From positions 77,646,647 through 77,710,646 of the forward strand of contig NC_051069.1 of NCBI RefSeq assembly GCF_004664715.2: a DNA stretch of 64,000 bases, written 5' to 3'. The notes under the pieces were generated by a model. That model saw only the letters and a list, made by a program, of their open reading frames with translations, was not told the origin of the DNA and did no database searches. Positions 11,647 through 22,711 of the stretch are shown piece by piece. Position 1 is the stretch's first letter. Each line of letters starts with the position of its first letter. Both the position numbers and the translations under genes were made by a program. This DNA is from Peromyscus leucopus (Eukaryota > Chordata > Mammalia > Rodentia > Cricetidae).

Positions 11647-12671
11647 AAATCCCTGTCTCCTTCTGTGTCATTTATTTTCTGTTAATCACTTCATTATTTT
11701 CCCACTGAATTTCAGACCTCAAAAACTCCCTTCAGCAGTCTTCTCCCTCACTTAGAGTAACCATGCAATTGCTTGCCACATTTGTTCAGTTTTCACTTTC
11801 TCATTTTTCTCCTGTTCAGTATTATCTTTCTATACAAACTAACTACCATTGGTTGGGCATTGTTGTACAGCTATTTCCTGAGAAATGAAACAATTTGTCC
11901 TTGAGAAGGAGGGGTGTATTGAAAACTCAGGAAGCTAACAAACTTATAAGGCTCTGGAGCCAAGAAAGTGACATATTCAGAAGGTTCCATTTTAGGTTAT
12001 GTATGCCAAAAACACATGCTAAGGAGAAGAGACTCTCAGTACAGCTGATTGCAAATAAAGATCCAGATTTCATAGCTCCTTACCAATGCTGGGGTAGACT
12101 TTTCAGTGATAAAGGTGCTTTTGAGTTATCCATGTTCCTGTAAGTAACTTTAAAAACTCAGAGGTTCACCAACGTAAACTTGGGTGGGACAGTTTTTTGA
12201 TGTCATCACTGCCCTAGGTGGGATCAGTAGGATTTTTTATACCTCCCCAGGAAGAGTTATGCACCAAGCATATAATTTACCTCTCGGTGATGTATAACAG
12301 AACCCTCCAAGCATCACTTCTGTCTTTTATCCTTCTGCTCTAGCCTATTAACTCCCCATTGGAACAAAATTTTTAGAGCAAAACTAAAATGGTAACACAC
12401 AGCAATATTTAGGCCTGATATCTTTCTTTTAATCCACACTACTTACTGTAGTTTTATTCATGATATAAGACAATACTAATTTTTCTAATTAAAAAAGAAA
12501 ACAACTGAGTTCTCTCTGTCTCTCTCTGTGTCTCTGTCTCTGTCTCTCTCTATATATAAAACTTCAAATGTGCAAATTTATTATTTAAACATGTAATCTG
12601 TGTAAAAACTTGTAATAATGTATGTTTTGTCTTTTTAAAATATATATCTTTGAAATTCAGAAAAAACAACA
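11647..12671. mobile_element. Unidentified insertion of about 1 kb inside L1 ORF2
   Basis: ORF2 sequence stops at about 11646 and resumes at about 12672. The edges carry an imperfect direct repeat: aaagtgattcca on the left (about 11636-11647) and aaagtgaattca on the right (about 12670-12681). An A-rich run (gaaaaaacaacaa) precedes the right repeat. These are marks of L1-driven retroposition. The content matches no repeat family or gene that I recognise. It holds an 82-codon open stretch (11895-12143) of no known type and a (TCTCTG)n tract at 12510-12550. It could be a retrocopy of a non-coding RNA or of an mRNA 3' end. Confidence 0.6.
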
Positions 12672-14877
12672 AAGTGAATTCACTAAAATCAGGAAACAAG
12701 GAAGGGCTGTCTGCTCTCCCCATAATTCTTCAATAAAGTACATGAAGTTCTATCCAGAGCAATAAGCCAAAATAAGGAGATTAAGGAGATACAAATTGGA
12801 AAGAAAGAAGTCAAGCTTTCCCTATAAGCAGATAACATGAGAGTATACTTGAGTGACCCCAAAGACTCAACCAAGGAATTGATAAAGCTTATAAATGCCT
12901 TCAGCAACATAGCAGGATACAAGATCAACTCAAAAAAAAATCAATTGCCCTCCTATATAAAATTGACAAACAGGCTGAGAAGTAAATCAGAGATACATCA
13001 CAATTTACAATAGCCCAAATGATATAAAATACCTTGGGCTATCACTAACTAAGCAAGTGAAAGACCTATATGACAAGAACCTTAAGTCCCTGAAAACAGA
13101 AATTGAAGAAGATGTCAGAAAACAGAAAGATCTCCCATGCTCATGAATAGGCAGGACCAACATAGTAAAAATGGCAATCTTACCAAAAACAATCTACAGA
13201 TTCATTGCAATCCCCATCAAAATACCAACACAATTCTTCACAGACCCGGAAAGAATAATACTCAACTTCATATGGAAAAACAAAAAACCCATGATAGCAA
13301 AAGAACCCTGTACAATAAAACAACCTCTGGAGGCATCACGATCCCTGGCTTCAAACTCTGCTATAGAGCTACAGTAAAAAAAAACCAAAAAACTGCTTGG
13401 TACTGGCATAAAAACTGACATGTGGACCAATGGAATCAAACTGAAGACCCTGACATTAATCTGTACATGTATGAACACCTAATTTTTGACAAAGAAGCCA
13501 AACCTATACAATTGAAAAGAGAAAGCATCTTCAACAAATGGTGCTGGAATAACTGGTTATCAACATGTAGAAGGCTGCAAATAGATCCATATCTGTCACT
13601 GTGCACAAATCTTAAGTCCAAGTGGATCAAAGTCCTCAAAATAAATCCAGTTACTCTAAACCTGATAGAAGAGAAAGTTAGCAAGTAGCCTTGAACGCAT
13701 TGGTATAGGAGATCACTTCCTAAATATGACAACAGTAGCACAGACACTGAGAGAAACAATCAATCAATGGGACCTCTTGAAGCTGAGAAGCTTTTGTAGA
13801 GCAAAGGATACAGTCAACAAGGCAAAGTGACAGCCAACAGAATGGAAAACGGTCTTCTCCAACCTCACATCTGACAGAGGGCTGATATCCAGAATATATA
13901 AAGAACTCAAGAAATTAGACATCAAAACACCCAACGGTCCAATTAAGAAATGGGCTATAGAACTAAACAGAGAATTCTCAACAGAGGAAGCTCAAATGGC
14001 TGAAAGATATTTAAGGAATTACTCAACATCCCTAATCATCAGGGAAATGCAAATCAAAACAACTCTGAGATACCACCTTACGCCTGTCAGAATGGCTCTA
14101 AGATCAAAATCACTGAAGACAGCTTACCTGGAGAGGATGTGGAGCTAGGGGAACTCTCCTCCACTGCTGGTGGGAATGCAAGCTTGTACAACCACTTTGG
14201 AAATCAATATGGCGCTTTCTTAGAAAATTGGGAATCAATCTCCCCCAAGACCCAGCTATACCACTCTTGAGCATATTCTCAAGGAATGCTCAATCATACC
14301 ACAAGGGCATATACTCATCTATATTCATAGCAACATTATTTGTAATAGCCAGAACCTGGACAAAACCTAGATGCCCTTCAACTGAAGAATGGATAAGGAA
14401 AATGTGGTACATATACACAATGGAATACTATTCAGCAGAGAAAAACAATGACATTTTGAGGTTTACAGGCAAATCGATGGATTTAGAAAAAAACATCCTA
14501 AGTGAGGTAAACCAGACTAGGAAAGACAAACATAGTATGTACTCACTCATAGAAGGATACTAGATTTAAAACAAAGATGACTAGACTGCTAGTCACAACT
14601 CCAGGGAGGCTAACTAGAAAACAGGACCCTAAGAAAGAGACAGGGATCACCTAATGACAGAGAAATGGATGAGATCTACATGAACAACCTGGACCCAGAT
14701 TGGGGGTAATGCAAAGCAAGGTTCGAGGGAAAGAGAACTTAGGGGAGCAGGAGATCCCAGCTGGATCAAGAACAGAGAGGAAGAGCATGAAATAAGAGAC
14801 CATGATAAATGAGGACCACATGAGAATAAGAAGAAGCAAAATGCTAGAGAGGTCCACAGAAATCCACAAAGATACCT

Positions 14878-15301
14878 TGTGGTGGTAATCTAATTGTACT
14901 GAAATGTGATTTTGATTGTATGTTAATAAATAAAGTTGCCCGGGGGTCAGAGCTATTGGAGCCATAGCAGGAGTGTGGCAGTGGTGGCACACGCCTTTAA
15001 TCCCATAGATATCTGTGTGTTCAGGGATATAGCCAGCATTGGAGACATATGCCTTTAAGACCTAGGGGGCTGTACATTCAGACAGTGACGAGGCAGTCAC
15101 GTGTTTGGGTTTACAACCAATAAGAAGGCAGAACAAAATACTTTAAATAGACGAACAGACAGGAAATAGAGCCCTCTTTCGGGAAGCTGGGACACCGCAG
15201 GCGGAAGGGTGAGATTTTGGCTCTGAGCTCTGACCTCTCGGCTTTCTCTTTTGCATTGTTACTGTGTTTCTTATTTAATAAGACGGTTGGTTACATCAAT
15301 A
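14878..15301 (+). repeat. 5' LTR of the provirus
   Basis: Starts TGTGGTGGTAATC and ends just before the primer-binding site. It differs from the 3' LTR at six positions that I could count. It carries a B1-like stretch (ggtggcacacgcctttaatc) near 14982-15002 and a TATA-like ctttaaatag near 15140. Confidence 0.9.
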
Positions 15302-15303
15302 TC

Positions 15304-15321
15304 TGGCACCCAACGTGACAA
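15304..15321 (+). promoter_or_regulatory. Retroviral primer-binding site, tRNA-Lys type
   Basis: TGGCACCCAACGTG lies two bases after the LTR. The expected tRNA-Lys1,2 site has G in place of the first A, and the later bases are diverged. Confidence 0.75.
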
Positions 15322-15670
15322 GAATCCATTAAAAACTGCTTGGCTTGACTGCAGGTCCCCTTTCCCGCAAGGGCAACAGGCAGTGGCAGGCGGCGGCAGG
15401 AAGCGGCCGGCTTCCTAGTCCAAGCTGCCGGCTTCCTAGTCCGAGCTGCCAGCTTCCTAGTCCGAGCAGCAGCTTCTAGCCTGGGCCTAGGTCTGTGAGT
15501 ACCTTGTTTAAAGCCGGTGCTACAAACAACTCAGACATGCCCTGCCGAACAGGGCCCTGCCTGTAAAGCCAACGCACGTGGTCAGAGTTTAAGGAAGCCA
15601 GACCCAAGCCTTGACTCGGCACAAGGGGAACACGTGGCTGCATTTAAACTTTAGCCAGCTGCGCTTTCTT

Positions 15671-15675
<5 letters not shown>

Positions 15676-15736
<61 letters not shown>

Positions 15737-15738
15737 TG
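15676..15738 (+). repeat. (CT)n tract in the proviral leader
   Basis: About 60 bases of nearly pure CT repeats lie between the primer-binding site and gag. Confidence 0.95.
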
Positions 15739-15841
15739 GATTTACACCTGGGACACTAGGTGGCTGTTTTGAAAATTCCCTCAGATTTCTACTGTTCTAC
15801 ACAGATTTAATTCGCTGGGATTTCTACTGTTCTATGCAGAT

Positions 15842-17223
15842 TTGGTAAGTCATAAAGGAAACTATTTAAAAGACAATTTTTTTCCACATTTAAAAAAAAT
15901 GGGTTTCCTGTGTACATTGGAAGAATGGGTTTTGTTTGAAATTTTAGGCAGTCTGACAATGGAACAGCTATATAAAAAGATTATTATTATGGGAATTATG
16001 CAGTTTATCACCATGCTTATTCTCATTTTACTATTTAAAAAGATAGTCGATTTAAGTGCCAGGATAACAGCTTTAGAAAAACCTGTTAAACCTGTAAAAA
16101 TTCAGACAGAAGAAATTAACAGTGAAGTTGGTTCAAGTTTGGATCATAAGGTTACAGAAAGAAAGCCTGTTTTCACACAGTCACCCTTAATTTATCCTGT
16201 AACTGTACAGCAGACGCCTGATCAAATGATGGCTATACAAAATAATTGGGCTCCAATTGAAATGTTGGATTTAAAAAGGTTTAAGGAGGCAATAGTATCT
16301 TATGGCATGCATTCCCCATATGTAAAGCAAATGTTAAACTCTTGGTCAACATATAATAGGATAATACCACAGGACTGGTGGGACCTTGCACAAGGTGTTC
16401 TGGAACCCAGTCAGAGACTTCAATTTCTGACTTGGTTTAAGGAGGAGGCTAAAAACATAGAAAAACAATGGAGGGATAAAGGAATACAAGTTTGCCAGGG
16501 TCAGCTTATTGGAGAAGGCCAATATGCTTCAGCACAAACACAATGTTTATATGATGTCCAAACCCTAATTTTATGTTGAACGGCAGCCTTGAATGCATGG
16601 GACAGAGTTGAGGAACCAGGAAAAAATCTGAGTCATTTACAAAGGTGAGGCAAAGCCCAAAAGAGTTTTTTACAGATTTTTTTTTTACAAAGACTGGCTT
16701 CAGCAGTAAAGAGGATGGTCTCGGATTCAGAAGCTGGTAAGGCAATAATTGAATCTTTGGCCTTTGAGAATGCAAATGCAGCATGCAAAAGAATAATCAG
16801 GCCATTAAGGGCAAGATCTGCACCTATGGAAGATTGGATTAGAGAAACAATTAATGTTGAGGTTGATGAGCATGATGATACGTGGGTAGGAGAAGTAATT
16901 TCAAAAGGTTTGAGGAATGTTAGATGTTTTGGGTGTGGAAAGCAAGGACATTTTAAAAGGGACTGTAAACAGGTCATTCCTAGAAACAATGTTTCTTCAA
17001 GGAACAATGGCAACAGAATGCCCTTCCTTCTGGAGTATGCAGAAGGTGTGGTAAGGGAAAACACTGGACCAACGAATGTAGATCAACAAAGGACAGACAG
17101 GGTAATCCTTTGCCTCAGTCTTCGGGAAACTCCCAGAGGGGCCTCGCGCAGGCCCCCAGTGCAAATCCAGTTCAAACCTTTCCTGCAGCCATAGAGGAAA
17201 TGCCTGCTCTGGAGAGCGATTAA
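15842..17223 (+). pseudogene. Defective gag of the provirus
   Basis: The first open part (15842-16579, 245 codons; a second in-frame ATG is at 15900) has a hydrophobic segment near residues 48-66 and then capsid-like sequence. It ends at a TGA (16577-16579) inside what the older copy at about 24980 shows to be continuing gag. A 1-nt loss near 16635 and a T-run length change near 16677-16686 shift frame before 16715. The nucleocapsid has one CCHC knuckle at 16925-16966. A second CCHC knuckle (17038-17079) lies in another frame, so a further frameshift falls near 17020. Gag-type reading ends at a TAA at 17221-17223. An N-terminal membrane segment recalls IAP-type Gag, which assembles at the endoplasmic reticulum. 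Confidence 0.8.
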
Positions 17224-17231
17224 ATAACCAA

Positions 17232-18439
17232 ATGCCTATTGGAATAAATCATGCTGGTCAGGTTGATGAAACAGAGAGAATAGAAAATTCAGGAGAAAAC
17301 ATAAAGAAAATTTTTTGGCAAACTTCTATTAATGAACAAAGACCAAAATTAATGATAAAAATAAATGGTGTTTTGTTGTCTGGTCTGGTAAATACAGGTG
17401 CGGATGTTACCATAATTGCACCAGAATTTTGGCATCCAACTTGGCCTCTTCAGGAGGTAAACGTTCAACTGTTAGGAATTGGGACATTATCTCAGGTGAA
17501 ACAGAGTGCAAGATGGCTCGAATGTATAGGTCCAGAAGGACAGAGAGGAAAATTAAAACCATATGTGGCTAACATAACTATGAACCTGTGGGGTCGAGAC
17601 TTGTTGCAACAATGGGATACTCAGATTAACATCCCTCCAATCTCAGAAACAAATCATAACCTAACACGTGTTACTGAGAGAAATATTAGAAGATATTATT
17701 CTAATGAGTGGTCACCAGCCATCCATATTATACAAGAACAGGGCACAATAACTGATGATCTTCCAAAGACACCAATAGCTCTACCTTTAAAGTGGTTAAC
17801 AGACAAGCCTGTATGGGTCCAACAATGGCCTTTAACAACAGAGAAACTCCAGGCTTTAGAAGAGCTGGTAGAAGAACAGTTAAATGCTCAGCATATTGAA
17901 GAATCAAGTAGCCCTGGAATTCTCCTGTCTTTGTTGTTAAAAAGAAATCTGGTAAATGGAGAATGGTGAAAGACCTTAGAGCAATTAACAAAGTAATTCA
18001 GCCAATGGGCTCTCTACAATCTGGGATGCCTTTGCCTACTCTGTTACCAAAAGGATGGCCTCTCATAGTTATTGATTTAAAAGACTGTTTCTTTTCAATA
18101 CCCTTACAAGAAAAAGACAAAGAAAGATTTGCTTTTACAGTGCCTACTTATAATAATTCTCAACCGGTTAAAAGATTTCAATGAAGGGTCCTCCCACAGG
18201 GAATGTTGAATAGCCCAACTCTGTGCCAATATTTTGTACAACAGCCATTGGAAGTGATACGTAAAAAATTTCCTAAATCTATAATTTATCATTATATGGA
18301 CGATATTTTACTAGCTGACTCAAATGCAGATACTTTAGAAATAATGTTTGAAGAAGTAAAGAAAATTTTGCCTTGCTGGGGATTACAAATTGCTCCTGAA
18401 AAGATACAAAAAGGAGATTCGAGACATGTCAGCTCCTAG
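17232..18439 (+). pseudogene. Defective pro-pol of the provirus (protease and partial reverse transcriptase)
   Basis: The protease region has the retropepsin context, but its active-site triplet reads N-T-G (Asn codon at 17391-17393) where D-T-G is expected. GRDLLQQW follows near 17594. The reverse transcriptase begins near 17790. A 1-nt frameshift falls near 17912-17917, and a TGA at 18181-18183 stands where the family has Trp. YMDD is at 18293-18304. Homology stops near 18430, so thumb, connection, RNase H and integrase are missing. The product would be inactive. Confidence 0.85.
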
Positions 18440-19478
18440 CAGTACTAATCTACTTCAGAGAAAATATGGACATTGAAGAAACTGCATATGGATTCAACTT
18501 TCCTTGTGGCAAAAGTTAGCCACTGGACAACAAAGTATCCTCGAATCAACAGGACAAAATGGACAGACAGAACACGAAACAATGGAATACTGATTCTTGC
18601 CAAAACAAGTGTGGTTATGGCTTTATCAAAAGGCATCTTCTGAGGCCAGGACAATATGGCCCCATCCCTGAAGTGGCCTTCGCATCCGGAAAAGGTACGG
18701 TGCCCTTTTCTTCGAAGGCAGCTTAACAGGCAGAGGGCCGATGGCTTCTGTTGTGCAATGGAACAGCAGCTGAAAGTTCATGCCTCTCGAAAGTAGACTG
18801 GCATTTAATAGAGGGATGTGGAGAAGAAGCGGATGCTGAGATGAAGCCATATATACACAGCCAAGAAGAATGGACAGCTGAATTAAAAAACTGTCAACAA
18901 TTTCCAGAATTTAAAATCTTGAATCATGACACGACGCTAGTGGAATTCAGGTGTTTCTGGCACATGGACTGCTCTCACCCAATGTGAGATTGAACTGTTG
19001 ACCTTGTGTACATCCTACTTCACAAATGAGTCTGTCAGATACACTAAGCCTATAGGCTGAAGATGATGCCCCAACACTGCGGAGAAACCTCAGGTGACTG
19101 CCCAGGCAGCTGGCTGTTTCTGTCAACTCACAAATTTTTTGTAAGTTGCTTGCATGCACTTCCTGTTTTTTATTTTTGTTAGCTAATATTATTTCCTTCT
19201 TGGGTCTCTGAGGGAGTTGAAGATTAGTTAGTTATGGTTGAAGATTAGTTACTTATAGTTGAAAATTAATTAGGATAGAAAGTGCATTAGATACATCTTG
19301 GATTTACCAAAATAGGATAGATAATGGAATTATTTTCTCTGATTTGTCCAATACCTGTTTAGGTATTTATTATTTGTATATATTGTATATAGTTATTGTA
19401 CTTTTGTATATAGTTTTTCTTTTGTTAGTTATAACCTTTTGCTTTTTTTTTCTTTTTATTAAAATAGAAAAGGGGAAA
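18440..19478 (+). other. Non-coding 3' internal region of the provirus with polypurine tract
   Basis: No integrase or envelope reading is visible. Parts resemble 30530-31208 before another LTR (the caacactgcggag and gtaagttgcttg neighbourhood). A purine run (about 19461-19478) just before the 3' LTR is the expected plus-strand primer. Confidence 0.75.
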
Positions 19479-19902
19479 TGTGGTGGTAATCTAATTGTAC
19501 TGAAATGTGATTTTGATTGTATGTTAATAAATAAAGTTGCCCGGGGGTCAGAGCTATTGGAGCCATAGCAGGAGTGTGGCGGTGGTGGCACATGCCTTTA
19601 ATCCCATAGATATCTGTGTGTTCAGGGATATAGCCAGCATTGGAGACATATGCCTTTAAGACCTAGGGGGCTGTACATTCAGACAGTGACGAGGCAGTCA
19701 CGTGTTTGGGTTTACAATCAATAAGAAGGCAGAACAAAATACTTTAAATAGACGAACAGACAGGAAATAGAGCCCTCTTTCAGGAAGCTGGGACACCGCA
19801 GACGGAAGGGTGAGATTTTGGCTCTGAGCTCTGACCTCTCGGCTTTCTCTTTTGCATTGTTTCTGTGTTTCTTATTTAATAAGACGGTTGGTTACATCAA
19901 TA
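19479..19902 (+). repeat. 3' LTR of the provirus
   Basis: 424 bp, the same length as the 5' LTR and almost identical to it. It is directly followed by the target duplicate atacct and then L1 3' UTR (ccacaaaagact). Confidence 0.9.
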
Positions 19903-21272
19903 ATACCTCCACAAAAGACTACTGTCAGTGGTTGAGAGAAAGCCCAAACTGACCTACTCTGGTGATAGGATGGCCAAACACCCTCACTGTCATGCTAGAA
20001 ATCTCATGCAATGGATGATGGAAGTGGATGCAGAGATATACGGCCAGGCCCCAAGTGGAGCTACTGGAGTCCAATTGGCAAAAATATGAGGGTTTGTATG
20101 AGTGAGAATTGTTGAGATCAAGATTGTAAAAATCACAGGGACAAATAACCAAATGAATGGAAACATATGAACTATGAACCAATAGCTGAGGAGCCCCCAA
20201 ATGGATCAGGCTCTCTGGATAAGTGAGACAGTTGATTAGCCTGAACCGTTTGGGAGGCATCCAGGCAGTGGGACCTGGACCTGTCCTCAGGGCATGAGCT
20301 GGCTTTTTGGAACCTAGGGTTTATGCAGGGACAATTTGCTTAGCCTGGGAGGAGAGGACTGGACCTGCCTGGATTGAATCTACCAGTTTGAACTCAATCT
20401 CCAGGGGAGTCTTTTCCCTGGAGGAGATAGGAATGGGGGGTGAAATGGGGGGAGGTGGTGGTGTAGGGTGTGGGAGGGGGGAGGACAAGGGAATTTGTGG
20501 CTGATATGTAAAATTAAATTATGTTATAAAATAAAAAATGGCAATCTTACCAAAAACAACCTACAGATTTAATGCAATCCCCATCAAAGTACCAACACAA
20601 TTCTTCACAGACCTGTTAAGAACAATACTCAATTTCATATGGAAAAACAAAATATCCAGGATAGCCAAAAGAATCCTGTACAATAAAACAATCTCTGGAG
20701 GCATCACGATCCCTGGCTTCAAACTGTGCTATAGAGCTACAATAAGAAAAAACAGTTTGGTACTGGCAGAACAACTGACATGTGGACCAATGGAATCAAA
20801 CTGAAGGCCCTGACATTAATCTGTACATGTATGAACACCTAATTTTTGACAAAGAAGCCAAACCTGTACAATTGACAAAAGAAAGCATCTTCAACAAATG
20901 GTGCTGGCACAACTGGATGTCAACAGGTAGAAGACTGCAAATAAATCCATATCTGTCACTGTGCACAAAGCTTAAGTCCAAGTGGATCAAAGACCTGAAA
21001 ATAAATCTAGTTATTCTGATCTTCATAGAAGAAAAATTTGGAAGTTGTCTTGAACACATTGGCATAGGAGATCACTTCCTAAATATAACACCAGGAGCAT
21101 AGACACTGAGAGAAACAATTAATAAATGGGACCTTTTAAAACTGAGAAGCTTTTGTAGGACAAAGAACATGGTCAACAAGACAAAAGGACAGCCTACAGA
21201 ATGGGAAATAATCTTCACCAACCCCATATCTGACAGAGGGCTGATATCCAGAACATATAAAGAACTCAAAAA

Positions 21273-22711
21273 CATAGCTGAGCAAGTGCTCTTGTGGTAT
21301 GATTGAGCATTCCTTGGGTATATGCCCAAGAGTGGTATAGCTGGGTCTTGGGGTAGATTGATTCCCAATTTTCTAAGAAAGCACCATATTGATTTCCAAA
21401 GTGGTTGTACAAGCTTGCATTCCCAACAGCAGTGGAGGAGAGTTCCCTGAGTTCCACATCCTCTCCAGGTAAGCTGTCTTCAGTGTTTTTGATCTTAGCC
21501 ATTCTGACAGGCGTAAGGTGGTATCTCAGAGTTGTTTTGATTTGCATTTCCCTGATGATTAGGGATGTTGAGCAATTCCTTAAATGTCTTTCAGCTGCCA
21601 GGTGGTAGTGGTGCATGCCTTTAATCCCAGCACTCTGGAGGCAGAGCCATGCGGATCTCTGTGAGTTTGAGGCCAGCCTGGTCTCCAAAGCGAGTTCCAG
21701 GAAAGGTGCAAAGCTACACAGAGAAACCCTGTCTTGAAAAACCAAAAAAAAAAAATAAAAAAAAATAAAAAAAATTGTCTTTCAGCCATTTGAGTTTCCT
21801 CTGTTGAGAATTCTCTGTTTAGTTCTATAGCCCATTTCTTAATTGGACTGTTGGTCGTTTTCATGTCTAATTTCTTGAATTCCTTATATATTCTGGATAT
21901 CAGTCTTCTGTGAAATGTGGGGTTGGTGAAGATCTTTTCCCATTCTGTAGGCTGTTGCTTGGCCTTGTTGACTGTATCCTTTGCTTTACAAAAGCTTCTC
22001 AGTTTCAAGAGGTCCTATTGATTGATTGTTTCTCTCAGTGCCTGTGCTACTGGTGTTATATTTAGGAAGTGATTTCCAAAGATACCCCCACAAAAGATTG
22101 CTGGCAATGGCCGAGAGACAGCCGGGACTGACCTACTCTGGTGATGGGATACCAAACACCCTAATAGTTGTGCCAGAAACCCCATCCAAGGACTGAGGAA
22201 TATGGATGCAGACATCCCATGGCTAGGCCCCGGGTGGAGCTCCAGGATTCTAATTACCAAGAAAAAGGAGGGTTTTATGAGCGAGAATTGTTGAAACCAA
22301 GGTTGGATAAAGCACAGGGACAAATAGCCAAACGAATGGAAACCCATGAACTATGAACCAAAGGCTGAGGGGACCCCAACTGGATCAGGCCCTCTGAATA
22401 GGTAAGACGGTTGATTGGCTTGATCTGTTTGGGAGGCATCTAGGCAGTGGTACCAGGTCCTGGGCTAGCTGCATGAGATAGCTGTTTGAAACCTGGGAGG
22501 TATACAGGGACGCTTGGCTCAATCTGGGAGGAGGGGACTAGACCTGCCTGGACTGAGTCTATCAGGTCGATTTCAGTCTTTGAGGGTGGCCTTGATCTTG
22601 AGGTGTTAAGAATGGGGGGTGGGCTGGGGGAAGGGGAGGGGGACAGGAAGGGGGAGAACAAGGGAATCTGTAGCTGTTATGTAGAACTGAATAGTACTGT
22701 AAAATAAAAAA
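21273..22711 (+). mobile_element. L1 with 5' inversion (twin-primed), 14-bp target duplication
   Basis: The left part (21273-22075) is ORF2 sequence in reverse orientation. The right part (22078-22711) is L1 3' UTR in forward orientation with an A-tail. Both flanks carry aaagaactcaaaaa (21259-21272 and 22712-22725). This is the classic structure from twin priming during L1 integration. Confidence 0.9.
21596..21775 (+). repeat. B1 SINE in the inverted L1 segment
   Basis: Complete B1 with A-rich tail, flanked by tgtctttcagc at 21585-21595 and 21776-21786. Confidence 0.93.

Larger units (their letters stand above)
14878..19902 (+). mobile_element. Complete but defective class II endogenous retrovirus (mys/IAP-like provirus)
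   Basis: Two 424-bp LTRs bound the element, and the flanking L1 carries the 6-bp duplication atacct at 14872-14877 and 19903-19908. The left LTR is followed by a primer-binding site beginning TGGCACCCAACGTG (15304-15317), of the tRNA-Lys type. The right LTR is preceded by a purine tract (about 19461-19478). Inside are broken gag (15842-17223), protease (17232-17700) and the first half of reverse transcriptase (17750-18430). RNase H, integrase and env are absent. About 1 kb of non-coding 3' sequence follows. It cannot encode its own mobility. The mys-like assignment is by general resemblance to rodent ERV2 elements and is tentative. Confidence 0.9.
7296..20535 (+). mobile_element. Near-full-length L1, split by nested insertions
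   Basis: L1 parts appear in order. First is a 5' UTR (about 7296-7457). ORF1 starts near 7458, with a TGA at its third codon, and continues to 8105, 8810-8955 and 9370-9600. ORF2 endonuclease lies in 9720-10400. Reverse transcriptase lies in 10850-11645 and resumes at 12672, followed by the C-terminal region to about 14560. The 3' UTR is 14560-14877 and 19903-20535, with an A-rich tail. Subtracting insertions at 8106-8810, about 8956-9370, 11647-12671 and 14878-19902 leaves about 6 kb, the expected L1 length. The frames are broken many times (the FADD box region near 12820 reads with a stop), so it is dead. Confidence 0.85.
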
